A DNA stretch of 64,000 nt from Liolophura sinensis (GCF_032854445.1 NC_088304.1:10861704-10925703), one strand, 5' to 3'. Shown: positions 1-14,900, counted from the stretch's first letter. Translations and numbers: made by a program. Notes: a model not told the origin generated them from the letters alone.

Positions 1-27
1 TCTGAATCTAATTATACGATTTACCTA

Positions 28-118
28 AATGACGTTTTACGCCGTATTGCACTTATACACGACGGCCGCCATGGGTATGCTGGAGGGAAATCAGGCAGAG
101 CCCTGGGGAAAATGACAT
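28..118 (-). mobile_element. Fragment of tRNA-derived SINE (family A)
   Basis: Diverged reverse-strand match to the 3' half of the family A consensus (acgttttacgccgta, acgacggccgcca, cagagccc). Confidence 0.6.
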
Positions 119-1639
119 ATCTGAAGTTTTTCTCCGAACACTTGGGCGTTATCTTATCAATGAAACTTTCTTAAGTACGGCGTTTGACATCGATAAATAA
201 ATAAAGAAAAATATTACGGGTGATTACATCCTCAATTCAACTGAGATCGTTAATCATCTATTGTTGGTCTTTGAAGTTCTTTCAGAATCTGGGTTGAGTG
301 TTTCTTTAAACTGGACACCTATCTGCGCAGAACGTCTTAAAAGTTATTTATGGCCATTTTGTAAAACCAGACGATGCCTGAACTTTCTTTCCTTTTAGCT
401 CGCACGTGATAGGTTACAACTGTGCACCAACACACCTCCCCTGAACAAATTTCGGATTAGTATGTTATCAAGTACAAAACCGGTACACTTGTCGCGTCCC
501 AACAACTTAACAACATTATCTGTATGTCACGATAACCATTCTCTGTTTAATTTATGTTGTCTAACTCAAGTTTATTTACCGCCAATGAATTAAACACTAA
601 CTTCTGAACTTTTTGCATCGTGATAAAATTGGGGGTGATTTGCTAGGTTGGGGGTCAAGGTTGTTTGCAGCATAATGGCGTAGATTTCCCCGCGCCGTAG
701 CGACAGACCTAAACCGGATTGACCATTGTTTTGTTGTAGTATGAGAATGCTGTCCATTTGTCATATGGATCAATTATATTTTCCCCATGTCACATGATAC
801 AGTTGGACAGTTTTCTCCATTTACGACAAAAGAGTTCGAACTAGAAACTCCCCTAGTGAAATCTCTCGTATTCTCACTCAGTCATAACGTACCGATATAT
901 GGCATACAGGTACTAGGTTTATATTCTATTACGAAGGGCCCGGTTTCAGGAAAATTTTTAATTTCTTTTCCATAAAGGCGGAGATAACATAAAAAAAAAG
1001 TTCAGATGAAAGAGTCTGAAAAGTTAGTTATAAACATGGTCTTAAATATTTTATGTCTTGGTTTTTCTTTAATGAGAAAAAGACATTTGCAAATACTTTT
1101 GTATGGTGGGTATTGTGACCTCCTCTTGGTATATATTGTCTGCATAGTAATGTTCTACATGAGGATGTAAGGGATGTTTAATAAACCTATGTGTGCTATC
1201 GAATTCGATCTTTTCCATTAACAAATGCCCGAATTTTAATCATATTTATATTTTTATATATTCAAGAAATTGTCATAATCCAGATTTATTCAGTGTATAA
1301 ACAATACATTTACAAAGGAATGAAAATTATCAGACAATTTTTCACATCTTTATTTATAACATTATTATGCAAAGGCAATATATAGCAACACGTGGTTTCA
1401 AATACCCACCATACCAAGAATATTATCAAATACCTGAAAAAACAAAATCGAAAAAACAGTAAAAACCATATTTGCAAGTAGCTTTTCACTCCCTTTAATC
1501 TTAAATATGCATCATTTTTATGTTTCCTTCTCCTTTGAGCACAAGTGTTTACGTGAAATAACTTAGATTGCGGTTCGCAGTTAGCGGTTAGCTATTCAAC
1601 GGGGACAAGCCATTATTTCTATTAATTACTCTATATAAA
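119..1639. other. Upstream sequence without a recognised gene
   Basis: AT-rich. Only short unsupported frames. Part of 1,330-1,540 is the dispersed repeat also seen at 46.8 kb. Confidence 0.6.
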
Positions 1640-2410
1640 TTATTGGGCTATATCTCCATTAATACTGCACCTAAATACATCATGCTTGGTATATTATTAA
1701 CACTTGATGCGGGCTATCACGCGATTCTAATAATTTGCGATTCTGACACCAGAGGGCGATTAGTGTGAATAGCAGTCTTGCCCATATCTCCACTAATACT
1801 GCAGCAACAGACATCATGCTTGGTACATTAATGACACGTAATGCAATATTAATGAAGACATTGGCCAGACTGATATTCAGACCGCTATTTACAGAAGCGC
1901 CCCCTGGTTTTAGAATCAAGTGTTAATAATGCACCTAGAATGATGTCCGTAGGTACAGTATTAATGGAGATATGGGCCAGACAACTATTCAGACTGCTTT
2001 TTACCGAACGCCTGCTGGTGTCAGAAACGGGAATTTTTGCCATGACGTAGTAGCCGGCATCATGTGTCATTAATGTAGCAAGTATGATGTCTGTAGGTGC
2101 AGTATATATGGAGATATCGGCAGAGTGCTGTCCAGACTGCCGTTCATAGAAGCGCCCTATGGTGTCAAAATCGGGAATTATTAGCATCACGTGATAGCCC
2201 GCATTAAGTGTCATTAATTTACCTAGTATGATTTCTGTAGTGCAGTATTAATAGAGATATGGCCCAGACTGCTATTCAGACTGCTATTTACAGAAGCGCT
2301 CCCTGGTGTCAAAATCGGGAATCATTAGCATCACGTGATAGACAGTATCAAGTGTCATTAATGTGCCAAGTATGATATCTGTGGTTGCAGTAATAATGGA
2401 GAAAAAGCCG
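1640..2410. repeat. Satellite array, ~145-bp units, with an orientation switch
   Basis: Units marked by gatgtctgtaggtgcagtat...ggagatatgg recur at about 1,942, 2,096, 2,230 and 2,374 (spacing 154, 134, 144). The left part (1,640-1,860) contains the reverse complement (ccatatctccactaatactg, agacatcatgcttggtac) at least twice, so the array flips near 1,865. Confidence 0.85.
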
Positions 2411-2912
2411 AATATATAATTGATAGAAATAAGGATTTGTCCCCGTTGAATAACTAACCGCAGTCTAACTTTACCCAAGTTCACTGAAACCTCATTCATG
2501 CCACACAAGACGAATGGTCTCGGTTGTCGAACTTTGGACTTTTTGTTATCATGGTTTTCTGTATTTTACACTTATTCAATAGGCCTGCGGACATTTCAGT
2601 CTGGTGCACAATGACCTTGTAGTCTTTTTTTTTGTTTTGGTGTCAATAGACTGGGCGTGCCAAACTTGAACCAGTATATACTTACAGCATTCACATATTT
2701 ATATCTCACTTACCCAATCCACTTCTTCCTTGTGGTAACTGTGCAACATTTTCTGCATTACACTTTCTGATTGGATTCTGATCCCATGACGCGTTTTGGG
2801 AAATTTTGGGAAATGTTTTCAACAGAAATAACATTTTAATGTCATTCTGTGCAGTAATCGTTGTTTCTAACTGGCACAGTCATTTCATCAGGTCTGGACA
2901 GTGTCTCTAGAC
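2411..2912. other. 5' flank of the gene
   Basis: Probably holds the promoter and 5' UTR, but no TATA box, initiator or upstream exon can be supported. Confidence 0.4.
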
Positions 2913-2980
2913 ATGCAGCTGTTTGTGTTGACATTTTGTCTTTTGGCTTGTCTCTCTGTGAAGGCTTTGTCACCCAGCGG
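2913..2980 (+). CDS. Exon 1: start codon and signal peptide
   Basis: ATG opens [18 protein letters not shown] followed by LSPSG, a classic short hydrophobic signal peptide with a plausible cleavage after the small residue Ala. The exon ends at GG|gtaagt in phase 2, which matches the acceptor phase of exon 2. No TATA box or promoter can be assigned upstream. Confidence 0.75.
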
Positions 2981-5900
2981 GTAAGTGTCAAAGAAATACC
3001 GCACGGAGGCGAGTTTTTACCTATTCTTAAAGAAAACGAGAGTTGCAAAACAACCCATTTCTTAGAAAACAAGTTTTTTGTCCAAAACCGTTTTCACTTT
3101 AGGCGTTATTCCTTCATTTAGGCAAATCAATGTCATGCAAGACACTGTTCAGAATAATATTAGGGTTGGGGTAAGTAAGCAGAGATTACACTTGCATCAT
3201 TTTAAAAGGCGCAGAAATTCGAAATGATACATTGTTTTGTTTGTTCTTAAACGCATTGAATGACTAAATTATTCACTTTGAATGAATAACAAGTCAAGTA
3301 AAAACTCAATTATTTACCATGTAAGAATTCCCTTTATGAATGAAGTGTACTTTGAGGTATGCTTAATATCTGTCCAAGGTGTGTAATATGGTATTGTGTC
3401 GTGTATCTGAGGTTTATTTGAAGCACTGTCAGTATTAACTGGCCATCTGACGATACAGATTAAGTACACATCGGTTCATGTATACACTGGCGAGACTGCA
3501 GTGGACGCCGAAGATCAGCGTAGGTATAGCTGGGTCATATTCATAGGCAAGGTGTATACCTCAGTCTTATTTACTTTCAGTTTTATTTTTATAGAGATCA
3601 ATCTCACAACATTTAACACTCACTGGCTACATATACATCAGAAGTGAACAGTTTTTGCGTAGCCCATATTCATGTAATTGAAAGATGTGTTATTTTTTGT
3701 ACGTCTGCAAATTTCCACAGGTAATAAACAACCTGATATGTACAGAACTTTATAACAGTTCCTGCTGCCTGGCTTTACACATTCTGTTCTACGACATCTA
3801 AATCTTTCGAGGTGCCTATACACACATCAATAGACATGCCCCCAGAAACAGCGTTAAACAAATGACTGGACAGTATTTTTTTTTCAAATAGTAACATGCA
3901 CATTCTTATTGGGAGAAGGGAGGGGCAGCTATGTTAGAGTGATCAGAGACACTCAGTTTAAGTCTTGAATTTCTAAACACTTTATCTGTTTCAAGTTTGG
4001 AAACGCGTCCTAATTTGAGAATGCATCACATATTTACAACAGTGAACACTCTTGTATGTTTATCGGGTTTTACTCAAAATATATACACAAAGTCATGCTT
4101 GCCAGACAATTTGTGTTTATTGAAAATATCAATCACATTAATATTTTAGAAATTTACGTCTTTATTTATAATAACTGCACCTCCTTAGTTACTTACGTGT
4201 TACTTATAACTGCGCGTCCTTAGTTACTAAACATAGATTTTTTATGCAAAACTGTAAAAGGAGAGGCTTTTATACACGGAACACTTATTTGTACACAAAA
4301 ATACATTCTTTTCTGTGATATATCAGCGTGTGCCAGATGAAAGACAACTCAATATGGTGAAAAAGGTTTTGTTTTATTTAAAATTGCTGCATTTTCCCCC
4401 CTAAAACTGGTTAAGCCATTGTGCTATGGGGCTTTATGCTTTTACAGTTATAATAAAACTGGGTATTTTGCAACCTTTCGCCGTTTAGAGAGAAGCAAAA
4501 TGTCATATGTAATGTCATATTTTATAACTTTCTCAGAGGTTGACATCATCACTTATTCACAAACTGGAGGTGCACGAGGCGTACGCCCATCTACACCTCA
4601 TACCTCTAAGGGTTGTGGATCTTTAAAGGCCGTGTGGAAGGCATGAAAATGTCATTTTTCTACTTTGTCTTTGTGCGAGGTAAAGTCTATAATGTGTGTT
4701 CTTCTATAAAACGATGAAAAAACTTTCCACCGCCTTACGGGCAGATGGAACGTGTATTTTTTCCTGTCTCCAGCAGACCGCCTGGTAAATGAAAGGTACT
4801 GTACTTCATGCTGACAACTTCCTTCAAAATTCCATGCTTGTTTGTCTTGTTTTATTGTATACTGGACAAAAGGAAAAGATAACCAAAATACAATTTTCTA
4901 TCTTAAATTATTTGTGCTTTTTCTTTTACACTTCCAGCCAGAATGTTTGTAGACACACCCGAATCGAGTCGTACACGGTCCAGGAGAGATACTATACGAA
5001 GTGCGGATGGTTCAACTGGGGAAGATGTACACGTCACAGGTTAGTGAAAGACCACTGAGACCAGGGTGCGATTCTTCAAAGACATTTCTCACTTAATTCA
5101 AAACTTAAAGTACGATTTCAGAGCATGTATTTGAGAAAAAACAATGTCACCTGAAGATTAACCCGTAAAAAAATTTAGATTTCAAAACCTGAGAACTGTG
5201 ATGTTTGAAAATTTCAAATCAGAGTGCTACTCCTGTTCAACCGGAAACTGGGAAGAAATATTAAAATGATAGAAAGACAATCTTAAGAAACACCATGACT
5301 CAGAAGTATTTCCAATGAGTAACATCATTTAAATCCTAAACCCGAAGACTCCTGAGAAACATTAGTTTGCATTAAGATTTTCTTGGTGTTATATGGCAAT
5401 ATTCCTTACGTGGCGTTGAATGGGCTTTTCAAAGTACAGCGTCATTTGTTGGTATACGCCATTGATGAGTGAATCTATGCGTCGAAAGAGATATTCGTAT
5501 ACCAGCTGTCAACCAATAAGGACGTTCCAGATCAATGATCGCATGGCCAATTACCAAAATGACGTTTACCACAAACTACAAAAAAAAACTAAGAAAGTAT
5601 ATTAAATACGAAAATAGGATGGGATCATACAAACAGAAGTAGTCAACAAATTTCAATAAAGTAGGAAAGTCGTAAGGTATGTTCTAGAGGACTAGGTGAG
5701 ATCAATATTCAAACCGTGTACCATGCTAGAGTACAAGATATCGATAAAAATACGTATATCAGTATCGCTTTGACTGCAGCTGTTCATATATCCAAAGCGG
5801 CGATCTATTTCAACACGATGATATACTACCCCAAGCTCCAGGTTAAGAGAAATTAGACACAATTATGAAGCAGAGTGCCAGAGAATCTGGACACTGTGTC

Positions 5901-8900
5901 CAGATTTACTTAGAGTGAGTGAGTGAGTGCTTGGGTTTTAACGTCGTACTTTTAACGGGGCAGGAAACCCCAAACCTGACAAGTCACTGATGAACTTTTC
6001 TACGTGTGAGTGATTGAGTGAGTACTTAGCGTTTCATGTCATATTTAACAATTTATCAATCATATGACGACGGAGATATCCTTAGGGTTCATGTAATGTG
6101 CCTCCTTGTTGCAGGACGGATGTCCACCGCTCTTTTATCTAGTGTTGCTTCACTGAGACGACTTACCGAAGGGATGTAACCCGCACCCCCGAGCCATTAT
6201 ACTAGTACGGGTCAACCAGGCGTTGCACTCTCCCTTTCACGCTGAACGCCAAGCGAGGAAGCTACAACTTTCTCTTTTAAAGTCTTAGGTGTAACTCGAC
6301 CCAGGATTGATCCTGGATCTACTGCTCCCGAAGCGGACGCTCTACCAACTTATTGACTTAGAAGAGAATTATATTCATTGTAAAACTTAATGACTCCTTA
6401 AAATGAAGGCGTTTGATGGAATAAGATTTGCACACGCCATTGATTCCATCTGTTCAGGAGTGACGTCACAAAATGGAATCGACAAAAAATATTTGTGTTC
6501 ATATCTTCCCCCAAAACACTCAATATTGCAATTTTTCGATGTATTAAGGAAAGCAGGTCTGACTATCCCCATCAATGTTATTCCATTTTTCGATACCCCT
6601 ACAGTGGCCTCATGGTTAGAGCGTTCGCCTTGAACTCGGGAGATCTGGGATCAAAACCAGGATCGGGTCACACCAAAGGCGTTAAAAATTGTACTTGTTG
6701 CTGCTTCGCTTGGCATTCCGCGGATAGAGCAAGGGCTGATTGGCTGGGTGTCAGTATAATGTGACCGGTTGGAATGTCGTGTTTGCTGTCTTCGGCGGTA
6801 GTACTTTGGCGCCATGGGATCTGCTACACGAAGACTTTATATATGTACACACCCCTAATGACTCCTCGTCGCCATAAGACTGAAAAAATGTTATGGGCGA
6901 CGTTAAACTCCCAAGTGTACGAACATACATACATACATACATACACACATACGAACGAACATACATACATACATACATACACACATACGAACGAACATAC
7001 ATACATACATACATACATACGAACATACATACTAAAGGAGCTGTTTGTCTGGAATAGCCCCAGGCACTTGCGCAAACTAGAGAGACCGGTGAGTCATTTC
7101 TCAATAAGTGGAATGACATCAGGCTGAACTACAGCAACGACAGTGTGTGCAGTTTAAGGATTATCTTTTCACACGAAACACTATCTGTGCTCTAATATTA
7201 CCCCAAGCCACAGGCGGCTTTTATCAAACCAAGCGTGATGTTTAAGTACATGGAGATCACCAGTGACAGATCAGATAACATCTACAGTACAGACAAAGTA
7301 AATACTTCAACGGTTGGGCGTTAAACTACGAGATGTGTCCCGTCAACCCTTTATCTGTTTCCGTTTTACAAGGGGTTTCTACGCGTCTGTTTTTTTTTTG
7401 TTTTTTTTTTTTTGATTGTTTGTTTTTGAGGAGATTATCAGTTACTGTGTTTCTGATTGACGAGAAGGTTTTAAGCTGCTGTTTTTCTGTGGGTCAAGGG
7501 GTTGCGAAGTGCCTCTTCTTCCGTTTGACAACACGTTTCTAACCTCTTCGTTTTCTGTTTCGCAAGACGTTTCTGGGCTGCTCTTTTTCTATTTGACAAG
7601 TAATTTCTGTTCTCCTATAATGCTATATGAGAACAATTTCTAAACCGCATTCTGTTTTAAACTGACAATCAGTTTCTACAAGCACTTTTTCTTCTGTTTG
7701 ACCAGAAGACTACGCTACTTTGTCCTGTCTGAAGATACATTTCTAAGGGCGTTCACTCTGTTTTGTTTTTATCTGCCATTCACATCTAGCAGCCCAGGCG
7801 GAATTAGATTTGAATGAACACCTACTCCTAGCTCAATTAAAAGCAACTGATCTCATTAGTATTAAGCTTTTCTAACTTTGCTTAAAAAGTAGTTAGGATG
7901 GGATGGAGGCAGATTACCATCAAATCTAATTCTCTACAAGGTAACGTAGGATGTGCCTGCTTGATTGAACATTGGAGTGATTTTTGTCACATTTCTATAT
8001 CATGTATTTTCACTTGACGTGGAATGTCACAGCACGTCTACACATATTGAACGTGAAGCCTAGGGTCCTATTCACGTTTCTGGTGTGACATGGGATGTGA
8101 TTTCTAAGATCATCTAGTCTTTCTGACATGTACCTCTAATGCAGCTGAATGTTACAGTTAATATTTCTTTCTTCCTTTTAGACATGCAATTAGAAGCGCC
8201 TGTATAATGTCCATTCATATATATGTAATGGACGTTTTATTTCTCTTTTTCAAATATAGTCTCAAAGTTCCTACATGCCATATGACGTAAACTTCCTAGG
8301 CTCCCCATTTTCATGTTTTACGTAAATCTGTGCGTCGAAACAGACATTTGTAAACCAGCCGTCAGCCAATAAGGACGTTCCAAATCAATAATCACAAGGT
8401 CAAATCCCCAACACGACGTATAGCACAAACCACCAAAGAACTAAGAAAGTGTATAAAGTACGAAAATAGGACGGAATCATGCAAAGAAGGCAGTCAACAC
8501 TTTTAATTGATGCTGAAAAGACGCAAGGTATGTTTTTGAGGACTGAGTAAAAATCAGTATGCAAGAATATTAGTTAGTCGATAACCAAATATGTATCTCA
8601 GTTCCGCTTTGACTGCAGCTTTTCATATATCCAACGCGGGAATCTAATTAACACGATGAATATAATGCCCCTAAAAGCGGGTTAATCGGAATTATACACA
8701 ATCATGCAGCAGAGCATCATAAAATCTGGGAGCAGTTATATTCCTCATGAATGAACTAATTGGACTTCACATTTTCCATATCATAAAATAAGGTTGGATT
8801 CAATATATTGCCATAAATCATCATATATTACTGTTAAATTCGTAGGAACGTAGTTCGTACCAGAACAGCCGTGGACTATAGGTGTTGCTCCGGATGGAAC

Positions 8901-11900
8901 AGTGCTGACAACATTCACTGTAAAAGAGGTAAGAGCTTATTTTTATACGCCCCAGCCATTAGACAGAGTGTATAATGTTGTAGTGATTTTATCCGTCTGT
9001 CCGTCCGTATTCGTGTTTGGGTTATAACTCCAACAGTTTCCAATTAGAGTTGTAATTTTTAATGGATACATAGATACACAGATGCGGCTCACATTTGTCC
9101 ATTTTTGCGGTTATCATGGAAACCAGATAGCTTTTTTCCTGATACATACTGTATAAATAGATATTGTTTTGCGCCCAAGCTATAACTCCAACAGTTTTCC
9201 GCATTAAGTTTAATTTTTTGTGAACACAATTGTCCTCTTGCGCGGTTGTCATGATAACCACATACCTATCATCAACACCCATCAAGATTCCCCTCAGAGT
9301 TCACTCTTACCCCAATCCTGCTGGTATTCTATTATACGTTTGAAACAAATGGACTTGTTGGGACGCATGTTGTGTTCACCTGAACTCCTGTTTATAATGT
9401 AATTTGGTTTTTTGTGATGTAATTTAATTAACACCGCTAATGGGTTGGTCATTTGATTTTGTCGTAACGGAAATCCTTTTTTTCCTTGGAAATCATGGAT
9501 AATTTGCAAACATCGATATCTTTATAAAGATCATCGTGTACTATGTTTCTTGAAGGCCTCTTGTCTTCTACGTCACATGTTTAAAAAAAACGACTCCGGC
9601 TCAGTTGGTAGAGCGCCCGCTTCGTGTTTGGTAGATCTAGGGTCAAGCCTAGGTCAGGTCAACGACTGGTTGACCCGTATCAGTATAATGACTCTGGTGG
9701 GACAGTTCACTTGCCTTCGATAAGTCGTCTCAATGAAACAGCACTAGTTGAAAGAGCGGTGAAAATCCGTCCTGCAACAAGGAGGCACATTTCGTACAGT
9801 CTTAAGGACTCCTTTGTGGTCATGTGATTGAAAAATTGCTAAATATAACGTGTAAGGCTAAGCACTGACTCAATCATTAACACGTAGAAAAGTTCGTCAA
9901 CTTCCTGTCCCATTAAAATTGACTGCCATCGTGTGTGCAAAAATTCTAGATTATGGCGTTAAACAGCAGATATATAAAAGTGGTTTTCTGTTATAACTCT
10001 TTAACTTAACCTTATTACGCAAAGCCATATCCAATTTTCTTTTCTGTGTTACCGTTACCAGCGATATGTACTGGATCCGCCCCAGGAACTTGTCCAAACG
10101 GTGGTGTTTGTATCCGGCCCACAGTTTGCACATGCAGGAAGGGATTTGACCAACCTAACTGTGCAGGTGAAGTATACAAAAAAGTATATTTACACGCTTA
10201 CACAAGAAGTAAGCAGACAATGTACTAGTGTATGACAGACTGTGTGCTCGATGTCAGTAAATGGTCGAAGCGATATCGATCCGTCTGTTGTTATTCATAT
10301 ATTATTCTCGTCCACTTTCTATAATATCCTCACATTTACAAGGAAACACCTTTGGTAGTAGATCGATATAAAATTGAAGACGACCGTATGCCCTCCCAAA
10401 AAGTATAAAATCAACGATTCGTCGTTTTAAACCTTTGTGTTATGCCTGGAAGTATCACTGGTGGGAGACTCCACTTGGAGGGGAAAGCTGTCTCCATGAA
10501 AAAGGAGTTTTTTTGTCTAAACGGTTGATAACCAACCAATAATAAATTGCCAGACCCCTTTTCTCTATTATATATGATGAAAACACAGCCTTTGGAGTAT
10601 TTCTGAATATACTGCGGTTACTGCTTAGTCGTGAGGTGAATTAAGCCATGTTACTAGTGGGCGTACCCGTTGCTACTTTCTAAGGAGTTGTCTAAACATT
10701 TAGCATAATACCCTAACTGAGGTAAAATGACAACAGGCCAGATTTCACGGGTTACGCCTGACCATTTGCAAAATATCACACTATTACTGTTGTTGGTACT
10801 CTCGTTTATCCTCCATACTGCAGTATTTTATATTATATTACGTAAACCAGAGTTTTGCGGTTTACCTAAGTATCCCGAGGACTGGTCCCGTTTTCATGTA
10901 TTTATAACATGTGGAACTACACAAAAAATTTGGGTATTTTTAAACAATAACATCTCACAAACTGCAATTGGTGCCACTAAACGTTGTTTGCAAAATTGGG
11001 CATTACCCATTGTTAAAGGTTGTAAAACTTGCTAGGTTCTAACCGGTCACCTAAACAGTTGGAACGAAATTATACCTGAAGTATACCCACAAGTGGCCAT
11101 ATTTCACCCGTTACATATCAAGATTTGCCAATTATCACCCTGTTGTTGCTGCTTTGGTTTCACTCCCCATCCTGTAGCCCTTTACATTCACTTGCATATT
11201 CCATTCGAAAGTTGTTTTGGATACGGGTCTTATGATTATCGAGCTGTAATGTCTCTTTGACTTGTATGAGTGGTATACATTTCTCGTTTTCGTCGCTGTT
11301 TGTTTTTGTCGCTAAACGCGAAGCACGTCGGCTACCAAAGTTTTTATCTCAAATATAGGATTCTCCTACGGTTATGTCAGGCAGAATGTAGATTCTGTCA
11401 CAACAGTGACAACTATTTTCAAAGCAGCAGAATGTGGAGAAACAGCCTCTGCCTTGTAAATGTCAAGAGATCTTTAATGAGGGTGATGTTATTTAAGTGA
11501 ATGGCTTAAGTAAAATTTATTCTGCGGTTTCTACATCAGTTAAAAATTTTGTCTTAAAGGTAGGTATCCAAATTTTTTTGTGTTGCTCTCATCTCGAAAC
11601 TCGCCACTAACGATTTTTTGAATATAAGCGTCAAGTCCGAAAACGCGCGCTTTAAATGGTACAGTGACCTCAACAGAGTTAATCCAGTCCGGCCCTGTTC
11701 CATTAATCACTACAGATGAAACGGACAATATTGTCTCTTTCCCAACTGTTTCCTAATTATAATTAAGTTCTTGATCGTGTTAAAAAATCATGGTTCCGGG
11801 CCCCATTCGGTTCATCTGAGTTTAGTGGCTAGAGCTACTGCCACAAGGTCGGGAGACCTTTGATAAAACCCGGGACAGGTCATGTGCTAAAGACTTTAAA

Positions 11901-14900
11901 ATGATACCTGTTGTAGCCTCACTTGGCACTCAGCACTGAGAGGTTGGCACAATGAAACGTGACTGGTTCACCCGGTGCAGGTATAATGTACTTGTAAATA
12001 ATGGGTGGGATGTCATGTCTGGTGTTTGCGGCATGATAAATGTGAACTGAACAAAGAAACTTCACCTGGGTTACCGTATGTTCCAAACATACACATACAG
12101 GACAAAGTGTGTTGCTAGTGAATAGACGTCAAGGTGCGCTTGATGCACCCTACACAGCCAACGGTTGTATGACTGTTTTATTTATTTATCTGATTGGTGT
12201 TTTACGCCGTACTCAAGAATATTTCACTTATACGATGGCGGCCAGCATTATGGTGGGAGGAAACCGGGCAGAGCCCGGGGGAAACCCACGACCATCCGCA
12301 GGTTGCTGGACGACCTTCCCACATACGGGTAACAGTTTTAAGGTGCGACTTGCCTGACGGTGCGTGCATACATGTAAATAAGCTTGAGTGTCAGTGAAGA
12401 ATGGGAAGAATGTGTTGTGGGCACTGTGTAAAGACGCACGAAAGGCAAACAACCTAAGGTCTGTTGTTTGTGTTGTTCAAGGTCAAACCGCCCCGTGTTT
12501 CATTTTTTTATCTGGAAGATTTCAGACTACTATAAACCTTACTCCTTCAACAAAGGTCAAGGTCACTGAAGCTATAGTGAGGTCAATCTATCCATCGAAA
12601 TCAGACATTCGTATACCAGCCGTCACCAATAAGGACGTTCCGGGTCCGAATAATAGCAAGGCCAATTACCAAAACTTCGGATACCAAAGCACCAAAGAAC
12701 TAAGAAAGTACATGGGACGGAATGGGACGGAATCATACAAAGAGAACAAGTCAAGGGTTTTCAATAATATGTTTCATTGACGCAAGATATGTTCTAGGCG
12801 ACTGACTGAAATCAGTATTCAAATCCTGTACCATGCTAGAATATAAGTTATCGATAACAAAATATGTATCTCAGTTAGGCTTTGATTCCAACTGTTCATA
12901 TATCTAATTCAACACGATGAATATAAAGGCCCTAGCCCCGGATTAAGCGAAATTAGACTCAATCATGAGGTAAACTTAACTGTGTGTGCAATGTACGGAT
13001 GTGATATATGAGAACTAACCTAGCATATTGGTATGTTGGAAAACTGTAATAACCGGTACATAGAGTGTTAAATTATGTTTTTTGATTCCAGATATCAATG
13101 AATGCTCACTAAACACAGATGGCTGTCAGCAGGGTTGCGTGAATACCGTCGGGTCTTTCAGATGCAGCTGTAGTGCTGGTTATGGACTATTGGCTGATAT
13201 GAAGAACTGCAAGCGTAAGTTTAAACAACAATAATAACTTGTGGGGGTGGAAGGCAATTTTGAAATCCGCATATTTGACAAGATCTGTAAGGCATCTTTG
13301 AAAATATAGTGATCTAACCAAAGCGATTCAGTACTCATTATATGTTCTGGACTCTGGTAAATAAATACATTCCAAAATGAAAAAAGTCACTATGGTCCAA
13401 AAACATACTTTTGTGTGAGTAAAGATATAGGCCAACTTGCATTAAATAACTCTTATCGTGAACAGAATCGATAACTGTTAGCGTATGCTAATATGTAACT
13501 AAGCCATTACATGACTAAGCCAAAGTCATAAGGTTGATTATTAGGCGAAATTAAAAGGATGGAACTTATACGTTGTTATATACCTGTATTTATTTATCTG
13601 ATTGTTGTGCGAGGTGAAGAATATTTCCGAAAGCTACACTTGTGGTGAATATTAATTCCCTCACTCGACAGTGTCTAATGCAAAAAAGATATTTCAGTGT
13701 GATTGGAGCAGGCCGCTATGTTTCGGTTTTATGACATATATACATCGCAAGCACGGATATAAACTCTCCTCTGTGCATGTTTGGGAGTTTGCACGACACA
13801 TAACAGGTAAGTGGAATAAAATAGAACTGAGAAAGGAATTCGCCTTGTGAAGGTGTCAGTCGTATCGATAGTCTGTTTCGCTTCTTGAGAGACACAGTGT
13901 CATGCACTGGAACCGATTCCCAGCCTTGTCATACCAGACCCTGTTGAACGGGAAATATTAAGAAATTTTCCATTATCGTATGCAGGCCAAGTAGGAATGC
14001 CGTGATTCGTTATGTTCGTATTGCTTAGTTAGGTCCATTTTATTGTGTAGACTTGTACCGTATCTCTTGCATGCCGTGGTTTAGCCACGTGAAACTGAAA
14101 CAACTTAAAACTAGATACTTTTTTGGCGTTTTGTAACTCACAGAGCAAAGGCATTCATGTTTGAAACAATTTTTGAATATATAAAGCAAACCGTTTATAG
14201 CAAACTTAAATTTACAGCCCTGAATTTAAAATAATTCAAAATTGTTTCACTGATATCTCGTTTTTCTTCATAGCGGTGTGCAACGGCCTTACCCCGGGGA
14301 TATGTGCCAACGGGGGAACGTGTGTGCGACCTGGAGTTTGTCAATGTCGGACAGGATACGCTCTGCCTAGATGTGACGGTGAGTGTAATTTATAATTGTT
14401 CGCTTTAATAAACCAGTTTCTGGTCGTGCATGGGTGGGTTTGCCAGCAACCTGTGTAATGCTGGTCGCCGTCGTATAGGTGAAATATTGAGTACAGCCTA
14501 AACCACCAATGAAATCAACAAATATTCCTAGGACCTAGTACAGTAAGGAGGAGAATCAACGTTAACCATGAAAATGTCTTGACTGAAAGTTTCACTTGTG
14601 CATTTCTACGTGCTGTCAAAGTTTCTCTTTGGTTAACGTTTGTCTTCAAATGTAAACAAAACGAGCGTTATGATGTGATTATTTTGTCATATTTTGGCAT
14701 GTCCAAGGCTGTATCCAGTGTTGTACACATCCGCCCAGGTATCCCAGGTATCCCAGGTTGGTTGAAATGAATCCTTATAAACTCAACCGGAGGCCTCCGT
14801 GGCCGGGGGGGTTAGCACGCCAGCGTGGCGCGATGACCAGGAGCCTCCCACCAATGCGATCTCTGTGAGTTCAAGTCCAGCTCAGGTTTGTTTCCTCTCC

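Larger units (their letters stand above)
5040..8845 (+). other. Intron 2
   Basis: 3.8 kb, gttagt to ttcgtag. Contains family C copies, two family B SINEs, the CATA microsatellite and a T-rich stretch near 7,390-7,430. No other exon supported. Confidence 0.7.
10167..13091 (+). other. Intron 4
   Basis: 2.9 kb, gtgaag to tccag. Made mostly of family D, family B, SINE A and family C repeats. From about 10,538 onward it is duplicated inverted in the right arm. Confidence 0.75.

Noticed and set aside
6925-7031. Regularly interrupted repeats that superficially resemble a CRISPR array
   Set aside because: Units are simple tetranucleotide runs without unique spacers, and the genome is eukaryotic.
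6751-7127. Long Tyr/Val/Cys-Met and His/Thr-rich reading frames on both strands
   Set aside because: They are translations of the CATA microsatellite and the adjoining SINE, with no domain content.
9600-9670. tRNA-like sequence with A and B boxes
   Set aside because: It is the head of a family B SINE: no paired acceptor stem or clear cloverleaf and it continues into SINE body. The same applies to the other SINE heads (30,607, 14,791, 57,138).
12388-12780. 130-residue plus-strand frame in intron 4
   Set aside because: It spans the end of a SINE flank and a family C repeat, and the same repeat elsewhere has stops in this frame.
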